A stretch of 64,000 bases of DNA from Pseudochrobactrum saccharolyticum (lineage in GTDB: Bacteria; Pseudomonadota; Alphaproteobacteria; Rhizobiales; Rhizobiaceae): NCBI RefSeq assembly GCF_008801715.1, contig NZ_VZPG01000001.1:682001-746000 (forward strand), read 5' to 3'. Position 1 is the first letter of the stretch. The number at the start of each line of letters is the position of its first letter. Shown here one piece after another: positions 47,132 through 55,671 of this stretch. Position numbers and translations under genes: made by a program. Below the pieces are notes generated by a model. The model had not been told where the DNA came from, made no database searches, and saw only the letters and a list, made by a program, of their open reading frames with translations.

Positions 47132-47155
47132 ACGCCGTCTCAATTGAGACGGCGT
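47132..47155 (+). other. 24-bp perfect palindrome between gsiD and iaaA
   Basis: ACGCCGTCTCAATTGAGACGGCGT reads the same on both strands (12 bases each side: ACGCCGTCTCAA and TTGAGACGGCGT). It follows the permease stop by seven bases and lacks a T-run. It may act as a partial terminator or 3'-end stabiliser for the transporter mRNA. Confidence 0.65.
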
Positions 47156-47188
47156 TCTCATGACAGCTTTCAATATCTGAGGAATACC

Positions 47189-48130
47189 ATGTCTGAAACT
47201 ACTCCTGTAATTGCACTCCACGGTGGTGCAGGCACAATCCTGAAATCCAATATGACACCGGAACGGGAAGCCGCCTATCATGCAGGCCTCAAAGCCTGTC
47301 TCGAAGCCGGTCTGAAAATTTTGCATGAAGGCGGCAGCGCATTGGATGCAGCCACCGCCGCCGTTATGGCGCTCGAAGACAATCCGCTGTTCAATGCCGG
47401 TCGCGGTGCAGTTTACACCACTGATGCTACCCATGAGATGGATGCTGCCGTGATGGACGGCGAGACACGCCGCTGCGGTGCGATCACCGGCATCTGCGGC
47501 CCGCGTCATCCGGTGCTGGCAGCACGTGCGGTGATGGAACAGACCGAGCATGTGTTCCTCGCTGGTAACGGTGCCAAGCGCTTCTGTGAAAATGCCGGTC
47601 TGGAAATGATGGAACCGGAATGGTTCGGCACCCAGCAACGTCTCGATGCACTGAAAGCGGAAATGGAACGCCGCCGTCTTGGTCTTGCGGATGATGGTGA
47701 TCCGGCACGCAAACACGGTACAGTCGGTGCGGTTGCGCTCGATAAAAATGGCCATATTGCTGCTGCGACTTCCACAGGTGGCATGACCGCGAAAACACCG
47801 GGTCGCGTGGGTGACAGCCCTGTGATCGGTGCCGGTACATGGGCGGATGACAAAACCGCTGCAATTTCCGCCACCGGTCATGGCGAATATTTCATTCGCT
47901 GGGCGGCTGGTCATGAAATTGATGCGCGTATGCGCTGGGCAGGCCAGAGCCTTGCACAGGCTGCAGGCGATGTAGTGCAGGAACTCGGTGAGCTCGGCGG
48001 CTCCGGCGGCCTGATCGCCGTTGATGCCAAAGGCAATATCGAACTGCCGTTCAACAGCCCCGGCATGTATCGCGCATGGTGCGGTGCTGATGGTGTCATC
48101 CATACCGGTATTTACGGCAAAGAAGACTGA
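47189..48130 (+). CDS. iaaA: Isoaspartyl peptidase / L-asparaginase (Ntn hydrolase)
   Basis: 313-aa plant-type asparaginase that cleaves beta-aspartyl dipeptides and asparagine. It is made as a precursor that cuts itself before the nucleophile Thr in KHGTVGAVALD (near residue 174). The family start IALHGGAG and the STGGMTAKTPGRVGDSP block are present. GAGGA precedes ATG 47189. In E. coli iaaA lies next to gsiABCD; here it follows gsiD, which supports both assignments. It ends at a good terminator. Confidence 0.93.
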   Translation: MSETTPVIALHGGAGTILKSNMTPEREAAYHAGLKACLEAGLKILHEGGSALDAATAAVMALEDNPLFNAGRGAVYTTDATHEMDAAVMDGETRRCGAITGICGPRHPVLAARAVMEQTEHVFLAGNGAKRFCENAGLEMMEPEWFGTQQRLDALKAEMERRRLGLADDGDPARKHGTVGAVALDKNGHIAAATSTGGMTAKTPGRVGDSPVIGAGTWADDKTAAISATGHGEYFIRWAAGHEIDARMRWAGQSLAQAAGDVVQELGELGGSGGLIAVDAKGNIELPFNSPGMYRAWCGADGVIHTGIYGKED

Positions 48131-48155
48131 TCTTCCTGCTCAGTTCTGAAGAGAC

Positions 48156-48191
48156 AATCCCCCGATCAGCAATGGTTCGGGGGATTCTTTT
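48156..48191 (+). terminator. Rho-independent terminator after iaaA
   Basis: AATCCCCCGA (48156-48165) pairs perfectly with TCGGGGGATT (48177-48186), followed by CTTTTG. It closes the gsi-iaaA operon. Confidence 0.85.
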
Positions 48192-48303
48192 GCTCGTCGT
48201 TGCTATCATTGATGAAATTGCAGCGTATTTTTTTCAATGGCCGCTCTGGATCGGCTCCCCGAATTCTATTACTTTGCAGTCAGCCTAAAATTACAGGGTC
48301 ATT

Positions 48304-48343
48304 AGAGCGCCGTGCGCCCAATGGGGCGCACAATGGTCGCTCT
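48304..48343 (+). repeat. 40-bp AGAGCGCC repeat (short class), copy 2
   Basis: It runs from AGAGCGCC to GGTCGCTCT with an inner perfect GTGCGCCC/GGGCGCAC stem. It is nearly identical to 1345-1384, and the stem is kept although bases in it differ. It ends 13 bases before the ATG at 48357, close enough to affect ribosome access. Confidence 0.75.
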
Positions 48344-48356
48344 AAGATTTTAAATT

Positions 48357-49466
48357 ATGCAGCAGCTGAAAGAAGTCATTTCGGTGCCACATCAACAAGA
48401 CCCTCAGAGCGACAGCCACCTACCCGACATTCCCTTTTTCACGCAACTCGGCATTCTGCGCAGGCTTCTGAATTCCTCGGAAGAGTTTCTGAAACTGGCA
48501 GCCATGTCTGTTACGCTGTTGCTGATTTTGCTGGCAACCGCCTATGGGCAGGTAACGCTCAATCAATGGAATGTACCGTTTTATAATTCCATTGAGCAGC
48601 GGGATGTTCCGGAATTTATCCGGCAGTTGCAGATCTTTGTCTTCATTGCTGCCGGATTGCTGGTGCTCAATGTTGCGCAAAACTGGTTTCAGCAAACGCT
48701 TTCCGTGGTGATGCGCAAAGCTATCGTCAAAAATCTTCTTGATTGCTGGCTGCATGGCAATAAGGCATCTAAACTCGATAAGACCGGTTTTTATGCGCAA
48801 AATCCCGACCAGCGCATCCATCAGGATACAAGACAGCTGGCAGATTCAACCACCGGACTGACAATCGGATTCATTCAATCTTCTATTCTGTTGTTCAGTT
48901 TTATCGGCATTCTGTGGAATGTGTCGGAAGGTTTTGTATTCCGCTATAACGGCTACGAATTCTCACTGCCGGGTTATATGGTCTGGGCGGCCATTCTCTA
49001 TGTTGGTCTTGCGTCTGCCCTCAGCCGTTTGGTGGGGCGCGGGCTGGTCAAACTCAACGCCGCACGAGAAGCGCAGGAAGCTGAATTCAGAACCGCTCTT
49101 GTTAAGATTATTAGTGAAAACGATAATTACCCGATGGCCAATGAGAGTGAGCGTAAAATCGGCTTTTTGCGCGGCAAATTTCAAGGCCTGTATTCCAGCA
49201 TAAAAAAGCTGATCCTCATGGAGACCAATCTCACATGGATTTCATCAGGCTTTGGCTGGATGGCCATTGTGGTGCCGATTTTGGCCGCCGCCCCGATCTA
49301 TTTTTCCGGCGGTCTGAATTTTGGTGGCCTGATGATGACAGTCGGCGCGTTCAATCAGGTCTATTCAGCCTTGCGCTGGTATGTGAATAATTATCAGGCC
49401 ATTGCCGAATGGCGCGCGCATCTGCTGCGTATTACCGGTTTCCACACATTGTTACTGACAGAATAA
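48357..49466 (+). CDS. YddA/SbmA-like ABC membrane domain protein without ATPase domain
   Basis: 369-aa membrane protein of the ABC_membrane_2 / SbmA-BacA-like group: hydrophobic segments near residues 47-68, 92-112, 168-190, 207-225 and 296-320, and the family motif NPDQRIHQDTRQL near 148. YddA-type relatives usually continue into a nucleotide-binding domain and reach about 600 aa; here the protein stops at TGFHTLLLTE, three bases before a strong terminator, with no ATPase motifs in any frame downstream. It is either a proton-driven SbmA/BacA-like importer or a YddA protein that lost its ATPase. SbmA/BacA proteins import peptides and peptide antibiotics. Confidence 0.82.
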   Translation: MQQLKEVISVPHQQDPQSDSHLPDIPFFTQLGILRRLLNSSEEFLKLAAMSVTLLLILLATAYGQVTLNQWNVPFYNSIEQRDVPEFIRQLQIFVFIAAGLLVLNVAQNWFQQTLSVVMRKAIVKNLLDCWLHGNKASKLDKTGFYAQNPDQRIHQDTRQLADSTTGLTIGFIQSSILLFSFIGILWNVSEGFVFRYNGYEFSLPGYMVWAAILYVGLASALSRLVGRGLVKLNAAREAQEAEFRTALVKIISENDNYPMANESERKIGFLRGKFQGLYSSIKKLILMETNLTWISSGFGWMAIVVPILAAAPIYFSGGLNFGGLMMTVGAFNQVYSALRWYVNNYQAIAEWRAHLLRITGFHTLLLTE

Positions 49467-49468
49467 AA

Positions 49469-49495
49469 ACAGGCGCGGAATAACACCGCGCCTGT
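49469..49495. terminator. Terminator hairpin between convergent genes
   Basis: ACAGGCGCGG (49469-49478) pairs perfectly with CCGCGCCTGT (49486-49495) around AATAACA. It lies between the YddA-like gene and pepT, which converge. The T-run is poor, but the position and stem fit a bidirectional terminator. Confidence 0.75.
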
Positions 49496-49524
49496 AACAT
49501 TCATAACTGTGTTCGTATGTTTAA

Positions 49525-50760
49525 TCAGCGTTTAGCCGCTGCTGCGCGTTTCAAAATCTCAATCACCATCTCCGATGCCTTGTTCAGAGAACCAACCGGC
49601 AGGAACTCGTAGATCGAATGGAAATTATGCGCACCGCAGAACAGGTTCGGGCAAGGCAGACCTTTTTCTGACAGAACCGCACCGTCATAGCCACCGCGCA
49701 TCGGAATGGCATAAGGTTCGACACCAATAGCTTTCATCGCTTCCAGAGCCAGTTCAACCGGATAGAAATTATCGCCCTTCAGGCCTTCGGCAGCATTGCG
49801 ATACATCGGACGATATTCAACCGATACTGTGCCCTCACCATGCAACTGATTAAAACTTGCAGCGAGTGTATCAATGAAATTACGGCGTTTATCATAGCCC
49901 TCTACCGTAAAATCGCGGATATCAACCACGATTTTGGCAGATGCCACGCTGCCCTGAATAGCTTTGACCCAGTAATAGCCTTCACGATTTTCCGTATGTT
50001 CCGGCCTTTCACCCGCCGGCAGCATACCAATATATTGCTGGGCATAGAGAATAGCATTGCGCAGCTTGCCCTTGGCCGACATCGGATGAGCAGGCTGGCC
50101 GCGGAAAGTGATGTGGAACTCACCGGCATTCCAGTTTTCATAGACAATTTCACCCACTGCACAACAGTCCAGCGTATAGGCGAAATCCGCATTGAGGCTC
50201 GGTACATCCAGTGCTTTCGCGCCAAGCAGACCGATCTCTTCATCCGGCACAAACACGACTTTAACCTCGCCATGCTCAATCTGCGGATTATCCTGCAACA
50301 CCTGCATCGCATGCATGACTTCAGCGATCGCTGACTTGTTATCCGCACCCAGCAGGCTGGTGCCGTCTGTCACGATAATACGGTCGCCTTCGTAATTTTT
50401 CAGCTCCGGAAATTCCTCAACGCGCATCACGATATCAAGCGCTTTATTGAGGACGATATCCCCGCCCTGATACTCCACCACATGCGCCTTGGTATCAGTA
50501 GTATATTCACCACTGGTATCCATATGGGCGACCCATGCGATCACCGGTGCCTGACGGCCGGCATCTTTGATATTGGACGGCAATGTACCAACCACGATGG
50601 AATGATCTCTCATTTCCACGGACAATCCCAGATCGCGCAGCTCTCCTGCCAGAAGATTGGCGAGTTCCGTCTGGCCGCTGCTGGACGGGAGTTTTCCCGC
50701 ATCGGATACAGCTGTTGTATTGATACGGGTATAGTTCAGAAAGCGTTCAACAATATCCAT
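49525..50760 (-). CDS. pepT: Peptidase T (tripeptide aminopeptidase)
   Basis: 411-aa cytosolic zinc M20B peptidase that removes the N-terminal residue of tripeptides. The start DIVERFLNYTRINTTA is typical of PepT. Metal-site motifs are WVAHMDTSGEYTTD near residue 77, DGTSLLGADNKSAIAE near 136 and VFVPDEEIGLLGAKAL near 169; the final ligand is in FCGAHNFHSIYEF near 378. It lies downstream of, and in line with, the DppA-like binding-protein gene, from which about 220 bases with two hairpins separate it. Confidence 0.93.
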   Translation of the reverse strand: MDIVERFLNYTRINTTAVSDAGKLPSSSGQTELANLLAGELRDLGLSVEMRDHSIVVGTLPSNIKDAGRQAPVIAWVAHMDTSGEYTTDTKAHVVEYQGGDIVLNKALDIVMRVEEFPELKNYEGDRIIVTDGTSLLGADNKSAIAEVMHAMQVLQDNPQIEHGEVKVVFVPDEEIGLLGAKALDVPSLNADFAYTLDCCAVGEIVYENWNAGEFHITFRGQPAHPMSAKGKLRNAILYAQQYIGMLPAGERPEHTENREGYYWVKAIQGSVASAKIVVDIRDFTVEGYDKRRNFIDTLAASFNQLHGEGTVSVEYRPMYRNAAEGLKGDNFYPVELALEAMKAIGVEPYAIPMRGGYDGAVLSEKGLPCPNLFCGAHNFHSIYEFLPVGSLNKASEMVIEILKRAAAAKR

Positions 50761-50840
50761 CGGATTCTTTTACCTCATACCAAGGCGCTAAGATGCTAAC
50801 GCATCACGCCTTGAAAATGTTCAATCACCACACGGGCTTA

Positions 50841-50877
50841 ACCAAAGTCCAATGAGTTTTACTCAATGAACTTTGGT
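50841..50877. other. Long imperfect hairpin
   Basis: Bases 50841-50857 (ACCAAAGTCCAATGAGT) pair with 50861-50877 with two mismatches and a TTT loop. It lies between the dppA-like gene and pepT. Probably an mRNA structure; no family relation to the AGAGC repeats is seen. Confidence 0.5.
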
Positions 50878-50908
50878 ATCAGCTTACAGTTTCATTTCAT
50901 CTTGCAGA

Positions 50909-50932
50909 AATGGCGCCGGTGACGGCGCCATT
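50909..50932 (-). terminator. Hairpin after dppA-like gene
   Basis: AATGGCGCCG (50909-50918) pairs perfectly with CGGCGCCATT (50923-50932) around GTGA, 46 bases past the stop codon of the binding-protein gene. The stem is GC-rich but there is no clear T-run on the minus strand. Confidence 0.65.
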
Positions 50933-50977
50933 GATTTTGAAACAAGTGCTCACCAAAAACGGGTAAGATCGTGTTGC

Positions 50978-52576
50978 TTATTCTTCGATATCAACATCTT
51001 CAAAGAGATAACCGCCGAAAGGATCGATACGGAAATCTTTGACTTTCTTGCTGACCGGCTGTTCCATTACCTGATGGGCAATCGTCAACCACGGAGCCTG
51101 TTCTTTAAAGATTACCTGCGCCTGCTCGTAAAGCTTGGTGCGTTCTGCCTGATCCGTGGTCAGTTTCGCTGCCTGAATAAGCTTTTCGAAATCAGCGTTA
51201 CACCAGTTGGCACGGTTACTGCTGCCGACAGCTTCACAACCCAGCAAAGCTGCAAGGAAGTTGTCCGGATCAGCCATACCACCGGTCCAGCCGAGCATGA
51301 CTGCACCGTCACGGTCTTTTTCGAGCGAGCGTTTGAGATATTCGCTCCAGTCATAGGAAACGATCTCAGCTTTAACACCAACTTTTGCCAGATCAGCCTG
51401 CATCGATTCCGCTGCACGGCGGGCATTCGGCATATAAGGACGCTGCACCGGCATTGCCCAGATCTTCATCGAAAGACCTTTAACACCGGCCTCTTCAAGA
51501 AGCTTGCGCGATGCTTCAATATCATAGGCATCGTCTTTAACGTCTTTATTATAGCCCCAAACACCCGGAGGCATTGCGTTGACCGCAACCATACCGGTTG
51601 AACCGAATACGGCATCAATGATCGCCTGTTTGTTGATCGCCATATTCAGCGCTTTACGCACGCGCACATCGTCGAATGGTGCAACAACAGTATTATAGGC
51701 CATGAATGCAATATTCAGGCCTTCTTTACGCTGCACTTCAAGCGAGGTATCCGCTTTCATCTCATCAATATCCGCTGGGTTCGGATAAGCGATGATATGG
51801 CATTCGCCAGCCTTCAGCTTCTGATAACGCACGGAAGCATCTGGTGTGATCGCGAAAATCAGATTGTCGATCTTCTGTTTGCCACCCCAGTAATCAGGAT
51901 TGGCCTGAAAACGCACAGCGCTGTTTGCCTGATAATCCACATATTGATACGGGCCGGTACCTACAGGCAACTGGCTCAGCTGATCGGTCTTGCCTTCTGC
52001 CACCAATTGATCCGCATATTCTTTGGACTGGATTACAGCAAAGGTTAGCGACAGCGAAGCAATCATTGTTGCTTCCGGACGGTTCAGCACGAACTTAACC
52101 GTATGATCGTCGATCTTCTGGATTTCTTTAATCAGTGTCGGGAAAGAATAAGCACCATATTGCGGCCATGTCCCCTTACCGTAAAACGGATTTTCTTTGT
52201 TGCCCTGACGGTCAAAGCTGAAAATCACGTCATCCGCGTTGAATTCGCGGGTTGGTGTGAAATAGCTGGTCGTCTGGAATTTTACGCCTTTACGAAGAAA
52301 GAAAGTATATTCCTTACTATCTTCCGAAATTTCCCAGCGCTCGGCCAGACCCGGTTCCAGTTCTGTTGAACCGCGCTTGATTTTAATCAGACCGTTGGAC
52401 ACGTTACGCGCCGAAGCGTCATAAGTTGCACCTGATGTGGTGGTTGCCGCATCAAAATTGTCCGGTGCTGCTTCAGAGCAATAAATCAGTGTTTTTGCTG
52501 AAGCCTGAGCAGAGGCCATTCCGCCGAGCAGCAAGGCAAGTGCTGTCGCCGAAAGCGCCTTTTTATAAATATTCAT
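50978..52576 (-). CDS. Orphan dipeptide-binding protein (DppA-like, family 5)
   Basis: 532-aa periplasmic binding protein with a Sec signal (LSATALALLLGGMASAQASA) and a DppA-like mature start, TLIYCSEAAPDNFDAA. The core includes FLRKGVKFQTTSYFTP near 95 and LGWTGGMADPDNFLAALLGC near residue 428. ATG 52576 is chosen, with GGGGAA nine bases upstream; ATG 52591 is an alternative. No permease or ATPase lies beside it, so it must serve a transporter elsewhere, as is known for accessory binding proteins of Dpp systems. pepT follows, consistent with peptide use. Confidence 0.88.
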   Translation of the reverse strand: MNIYKKALSATALALLLGGMASAQASAKTLIYCSEAAPDNFDAATTTSGATYDASARNVSNGLIKIKRGSTELEPGLAERWEISEDSKEYTFFLRKGVKFQTTSYFTPTREFNADDVIFSFDRQGNKENPFYGKGTWPQYGAYSFPTLIKEIQKIDDHTVKFVLNRPEATMIASLSLTFAVIQSKEYADQLVAEGKTDQLSQLPVGTGPYQYVDYQANSAVRFQANPDYWGGKQKIDNLIFAITPDASVRYQKLKAGECHIIAYPNPADIDEMKADTSLEVQRKEGLNIAFMAYNTVVAPFDDVRVRKALNMAINKQAIIDAVFGSTGMVAVNAMPPGVWGYNKDVKDDAYDIEASRKLLEEAGVKGLSMKIWAMPVQRPYMPNARRAAESMQADLAKVGVKAEIVSYDWSEYLKRSLEKDRDGAVMLGWTGGMADPDNFLAALLGCEAVGSSNRANWCNADFEKLIQAAKLTTDQAERTKLYEQAQVIFKEQAPWLTIAHQVMEQPVSKKVKDFRIDPFGGYLFEDVDIEE

Positions 52577-52652
52577 ACTGGTATTCCCCATTCCATCCGG
52601 CAGACAAAACCTCTCTGTTCAAGTAACCAACAGAACTGCCTTGCCTGTTCAT

Positions 52653-52699
52653 TTTACGCGCATCCTGAAAACTGTTTCACAGTCTTCAGACTACGCTCT
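52653..52699. repeat. Degenerate AGAGC-family repeat
   Basis: TTTACGCGCATCCTGAAAAC ... TACGCTCT matches the right half of the copy at 32711-32812 with several changes, including the loss of the TTTTCGG stem. It lies upstream of the dppA-like gene. It appears to be an old, decayed copy. Confidence 0.55.
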
Positions 52700-52949
52700 T
52701 AGTCTGGTCACAAAGTGATTGATGACCGGAGTTAAGTGATTCCGTATCGTGATAGTGGAACGATCTCTGCTCGAGTACCATTGATAATTTTGAATAAAAT
52801 CACAATCATCCCAACTAAATCAGGGGAGGCTCAGAACCGGTGAAACGGGAGACCGGCTTGTCGCCATTCGAATGATGCTTTCACTGATGCGATCCATTCC
52901 GGCAAAAATACTCGATCTTTTTACTTTGCGCATATGCTATCCGATCGAA

Positions 52950-53020
52950 GCGGGATAAAAAACAGTCCAGTGGACTGTTTTTCCCGCGAAGGCGCTTCAC
53001 ACTTTTCGGGATACGCTCTA
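52950..53020. repeat. AGAGC-family repeat with CAGTCC hairpin
   Basis: GCGGGA-TAA-AAAACAGTCCA pairs with TGGACTGTTTTTCCCGC (52971-52987) with a 3-base bulge; then follows GGCGCTTCACACTTTTCGGGATACGCTCTA, the common right end (53011-53020 ATACGCTCTA). A related CAGTTC/GGACTG hairpin occurs in the copy at 57917-58061. It lies about 60 bases before the DUF922 gene start. Confidence 0.75.
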
Positions 53021-53079
53021 GGTATAGACACGCCGGTTCCGGCATTCTTTCAACAATGTCGGTCAAACCGGAAGATAGC

Positions 53080-53679
53080 ATGTCTGTTAAAAGTATTTTC
53101 TTCACCCTGCTTGCAACCGGCACAATCTGGGCGGGCAGTGCACAAGCTGAATGGCAGGCGATTGAGAAAGTGGAAACCTATACTGTCTCCGGCACAACTG
53201 GCCCCGAGCTCTATGCTTCCATCGGCCAAAAAGGTCCGCAGATCAGCAAGAACAGACGCACCATTGCGCATACAAATTTCACATTGCTCTGGTCGCGCAA
53301 ATATAAAACCGATGATGGCAACTGCACTTTGGTTTCTGCCAAACCAAAACTGACAATTACATATACATTGCCGAAACCGGCGCAAAAGCTACCGCCGGAG
53401 ACTGCCGCGCTCTGGGCAACATTTTATGCCGGCATTGAAAAACATGAACATATTCACGGCGATTACATCAAAGAAATGGTGCAGAAAATTGAAACGGCCA
53501 CCGTCGGGATGTCCGTTGCCAATGATCCGAAATGCACCAAGTTCAAAACAGAGCTGAATAAAGTACTCTCGGAACTGTTTCAGGAACAGCGCCAGCGCGG
53601 CCGCGATTTTGACCGTTCAGATATGGCACAGGGCGGAAATATTCATCAGCTGATCCTCGGGCTGGTCAACGGCCACTGA
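53080..53679 (+). CDS. DUF922-family exported putative Zn protease
   Basis: 199 aa with a Sec signal (FFTLLATGTIWAGSAQA). The mature domain shows the DUF922 pattern and carries HEHIHGDY near residue 128, which satisfies HExxH, so a zinc-dependent peptidase activity in the periplasm is possible but unproven for the family. Two cysteines (GNCTLV and PKCTKF) could form a disulfide. ATG 53080 follows GGAAGATAG; ATG 53056 is less likely. The gene stands alone, with a repeat in its leader. Confidence 0.8.
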   Translation: MSVKSIFFTLLATGTIWAGSAQAEWQAIEKVETYTVSGTTGPELYASIGQKGPQISKNRRTIAHTNFTLLWSRKYKTDDGNCTLVSAKPKLTITYTLPKPAQKLPPETAALWATFYAGIEKHEHIHGDYIKEMVQKIETATVGMSVANDPKCTKFKTELNKVLSELFQEQRQRGRDFDRSDMAQGGNIHQLILGLVNGH

Positions 53680-54124
53680 ATCACGACCACTTTATACATC
53701 CGTCAAAACTGACCATTATGCTTATTCTCAGCCGAAAACAGTGTTCAAAATCGCTGTTTCGCGCCCGTTTCGGCACATCAATCATCCATATTGGCAAATA
53801 ATGCCGTCTTTTTGAGCATTATTGTGCCTGTACTCTGCCATTTCGTCACTGTAGTTATCAGCGCGCAGAAAGAGGAGGTTGTCTGCAACGGAGGATATTC
53901 CAGACCCGCATGCTGTCTTTATACAGCCCGTATCAGCATCAAACTATGTTGAACGGCAGCTTTTGATGTAATCAGCACTTGTAAGCGGGGCCAAGGAATT
54001 TTATCAGCACTCAATAATAAGTTGTAATACCCCTTCATCTTCCCAGTCTGAACGGGTAAACGAGCATAGCACGACACTATCCGTAAAGGATGCAGCGCGT
54101 GTCAGGATCAAACGGAGCAGGCAA
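53680..54124. other. 445-base intergenic region with hairpin
   Basis: No gene is seen. A stem formed by GGCAAATAATGC (53793-53804) and GCATTATTGTGCC (53816-53828), with one bulged base, lies here. GAGGAGG near 53872 and GGAGG near 53890 look like ribosome sites but no credible open frame follows. The promoter of the following operon should be near the right end. Confidence 0.5.
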
Positions 54125-55546
54125 TTGAAAAATCATTCTGATATCTGGGATATCGTTGAAGAGAAAAGCCCTGCCTATTTTGATCTGAGTGATACAGTCT
54201 GGGACAATCCTGAAACCAATTATGAAGAATATAAAGCCAGCGATGCCCATACGCAGATGCTGATGGATGAAGGTTTTCGCGTAGAGCGCGGTATTGCCGG
54301 TCTGCCGACCGCCGTTATGGGCGAAGCCGGTGAAGACGGCCCTGTCATTGCTATTCTCGGTGAGTTTGATGCCCTGCCCGGTCTGAGCCAGATTGCCGGT
54401 CTGGCAGAGCCGCAGGAAATTGAGCGCGGCGGCCATGGTCATGGCTGTGGGCATAATTTGCTCGGCTCCGGCTCGCTTCTCGCAGCCTCTGCGCTGAAAG
54501 ATTATCTGGCAGAAAACGGCATCAAAGGCCGTGTGCGTTATTACGGCTGCCCTGCGGAAGAAGGCGGCTCGGCCAAAGGCTTCATGGTTCGTGAAGGCCT
54601 GTTTGATGATGTGGATGTCGCCTTCTGCTGGCATCCCGCTCCTTTTGCCGGTGTCAATGATCCGGTTTCTCTGGCCTGCAATGAAATCAGCTTCCATTTT
54701 ACCGGCCGCGCAGCCCATGCCGCATCCGCCCCGCATCTAGGACGCAGTGCGCTGGATGCCGTGGAGCTGATGAATGTCGGTGTCAATTATATGCGCGAGC
54801 ATATGCCTTCCAGCGCCCGTATCCATTATGCTGTCACCGATACCGGTGGCATTGCACCGAATGTGGTGCAAGCCAAAGCCACAGTGCGTTACCTGATCCG
54901 CGCGCTCAGCCTGCCGGAAATGCAGACATTGCTGGAACGCGTTCGTAAAATTGCACAGGGTGCAGCCCTGATGACGGAAACCTCCGTGCGTGATGAGATC
55001 ATCAGCGGTGATGCCAATCTGATCGGCAATTCAACCCTTGAACAGCTGATGCAGATTCAGCTGGAACGTCTCGGCGCACCTGTTTTTGACGAGCAGGACA
55101 GAAAGACTGCCCGCGAATTTCAGGATACTCTGAGCAAAGAAGATATTTCGGATGCTTTCCGCCGCTTTGGTGTTGAGCCAAAAGACGGACTTGCCCTATG
55201 CGAAGAGATCTATAAGCCGTATAACGGGGATAATTCCCTTGTCGGCTCTACCGATGTGGGCAGTGTAAGCTGGGTGGTACCAACTGTGCAAATGCGCGGT
55301 GCGACCTGCGCAATCGGCACGCCGCTGCATTCATGGCAAATGGTGGCGCAGGGGAAATTGCCTGCAGCCCATAAAGGCATGGCACATGCAGCGAAAATCA
55401 TGAGCAGCACCGCTGCAGAACTGTTCCGCAATCCGGAACATATTACAGCGGCCAAAGCAGATCATCAGAAACGCCTCGGCGGTACAGTTTTCATCAATCC
55501 GATACCGGATGATGTGCAGCCTGCCCTCCCCGTGCAAAAAGCATAG
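54125..55546 (+). CDS. M20-family amidohydrolase (AbgB/PABA-glutamate hydrolase-like)
   Basis: 473-aa metal-dependent hydrolase. HGHGCGHNLLGSGSLLAA near residue 102 and YYGCPAEEGGSAKGF near 140 carry metal ligands; the RAAHAASAPHLGRSALDAVE block near 198 belongs to the lid domain, and SVSWVVPTVQ lies near 378. This layout fits AbgB-like aminobenzoyl-glutamate or aminoacyl-amide hydrolases. The start appears to be TTG 54125 with GGAG upstream; no ATG fits. It leads an operon with an amino acid ABC transporter, so it may release the amino acid that is handled, or cleave an imported conjugate. Confidence 0.85.
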   Translation: MKNHSDIWDIVEEKSPAYFDLSDTVWDNPETNYEEYKASDAHTQMLMDEGFRVERGIAGLPTAVMGEAGEDGPVIAILGEFDALPGLSQIAGLAEPQEIERGGHGHGCGHNLLGSGSLLAASALKDYLAENGIKGRVRYYGCPAEEGGSAKGFMVREGLFDDVDVAFCWHPAPFAGVNDPVSLACNEISFHFTGRAAHAASAPHLGRSALDAVELMNVGVNYMREHMPSSARIHYAVTDTGGIAPNVVQAKATVRYLIRALSLPEMQTLLERVRKIAQGAALMTETSVRDEIISGDANLIGNSTLEQLMQIQLERLGAPVFDEQDRKTAREFQDTLSKEDISDAFRRFGVEPKDGLALCEEIYKPYNGDNSLVGSTDVGSVSWVVPTVQMRGATCAIGTPLHSWQMVAQGKLPAAHKGMAHAAKIMSSTAAELFRNPEHITAAKADHQKRLGGTVFINPIPDDVQPALPVQKA

Positions 55547-55606
55547 TCAGCGGGCTACAGGAATCCATTATGACAACCATTTCTTTCATCTCTCCTTCTA
55601 TTCACA

Positions 55607-55655
55607 CGCAGTTTCGGACGGAAAACCAGTTCCCACTTTTCCTGAAACTGCTCTA
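55607..55655 (+). repeat. AGAGC-family repeat, half element
   Basis: GCAGTTTCGGACGGAAAACC ... CCACTTTTCCTGAAACTGCTCTAA: the CAGTTTC/GAAACTG ends are inverted, and the middle matches the copy at 113-216 (GGACGAAAAACCGGTTCCCACTTTT). It lies 16 bases before the first permease gene of the amino acid transporter. Confidence 0.75.
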
Positions 55656-55671
55656 ACCGGCCAAGGACATT

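Noticed and set aside
47066-48103. 345-residue minus-strand frame over iaaA
   Set aside because: Antisense of a complete isoaspartyl peptidase gene with intact nucleophile motif.
54077-54736. 219-residue minus-strand frame at the start of the AbgB-like gene
   Set aside because: Shadow of the plus-strand hydrolase; lacks domain features.
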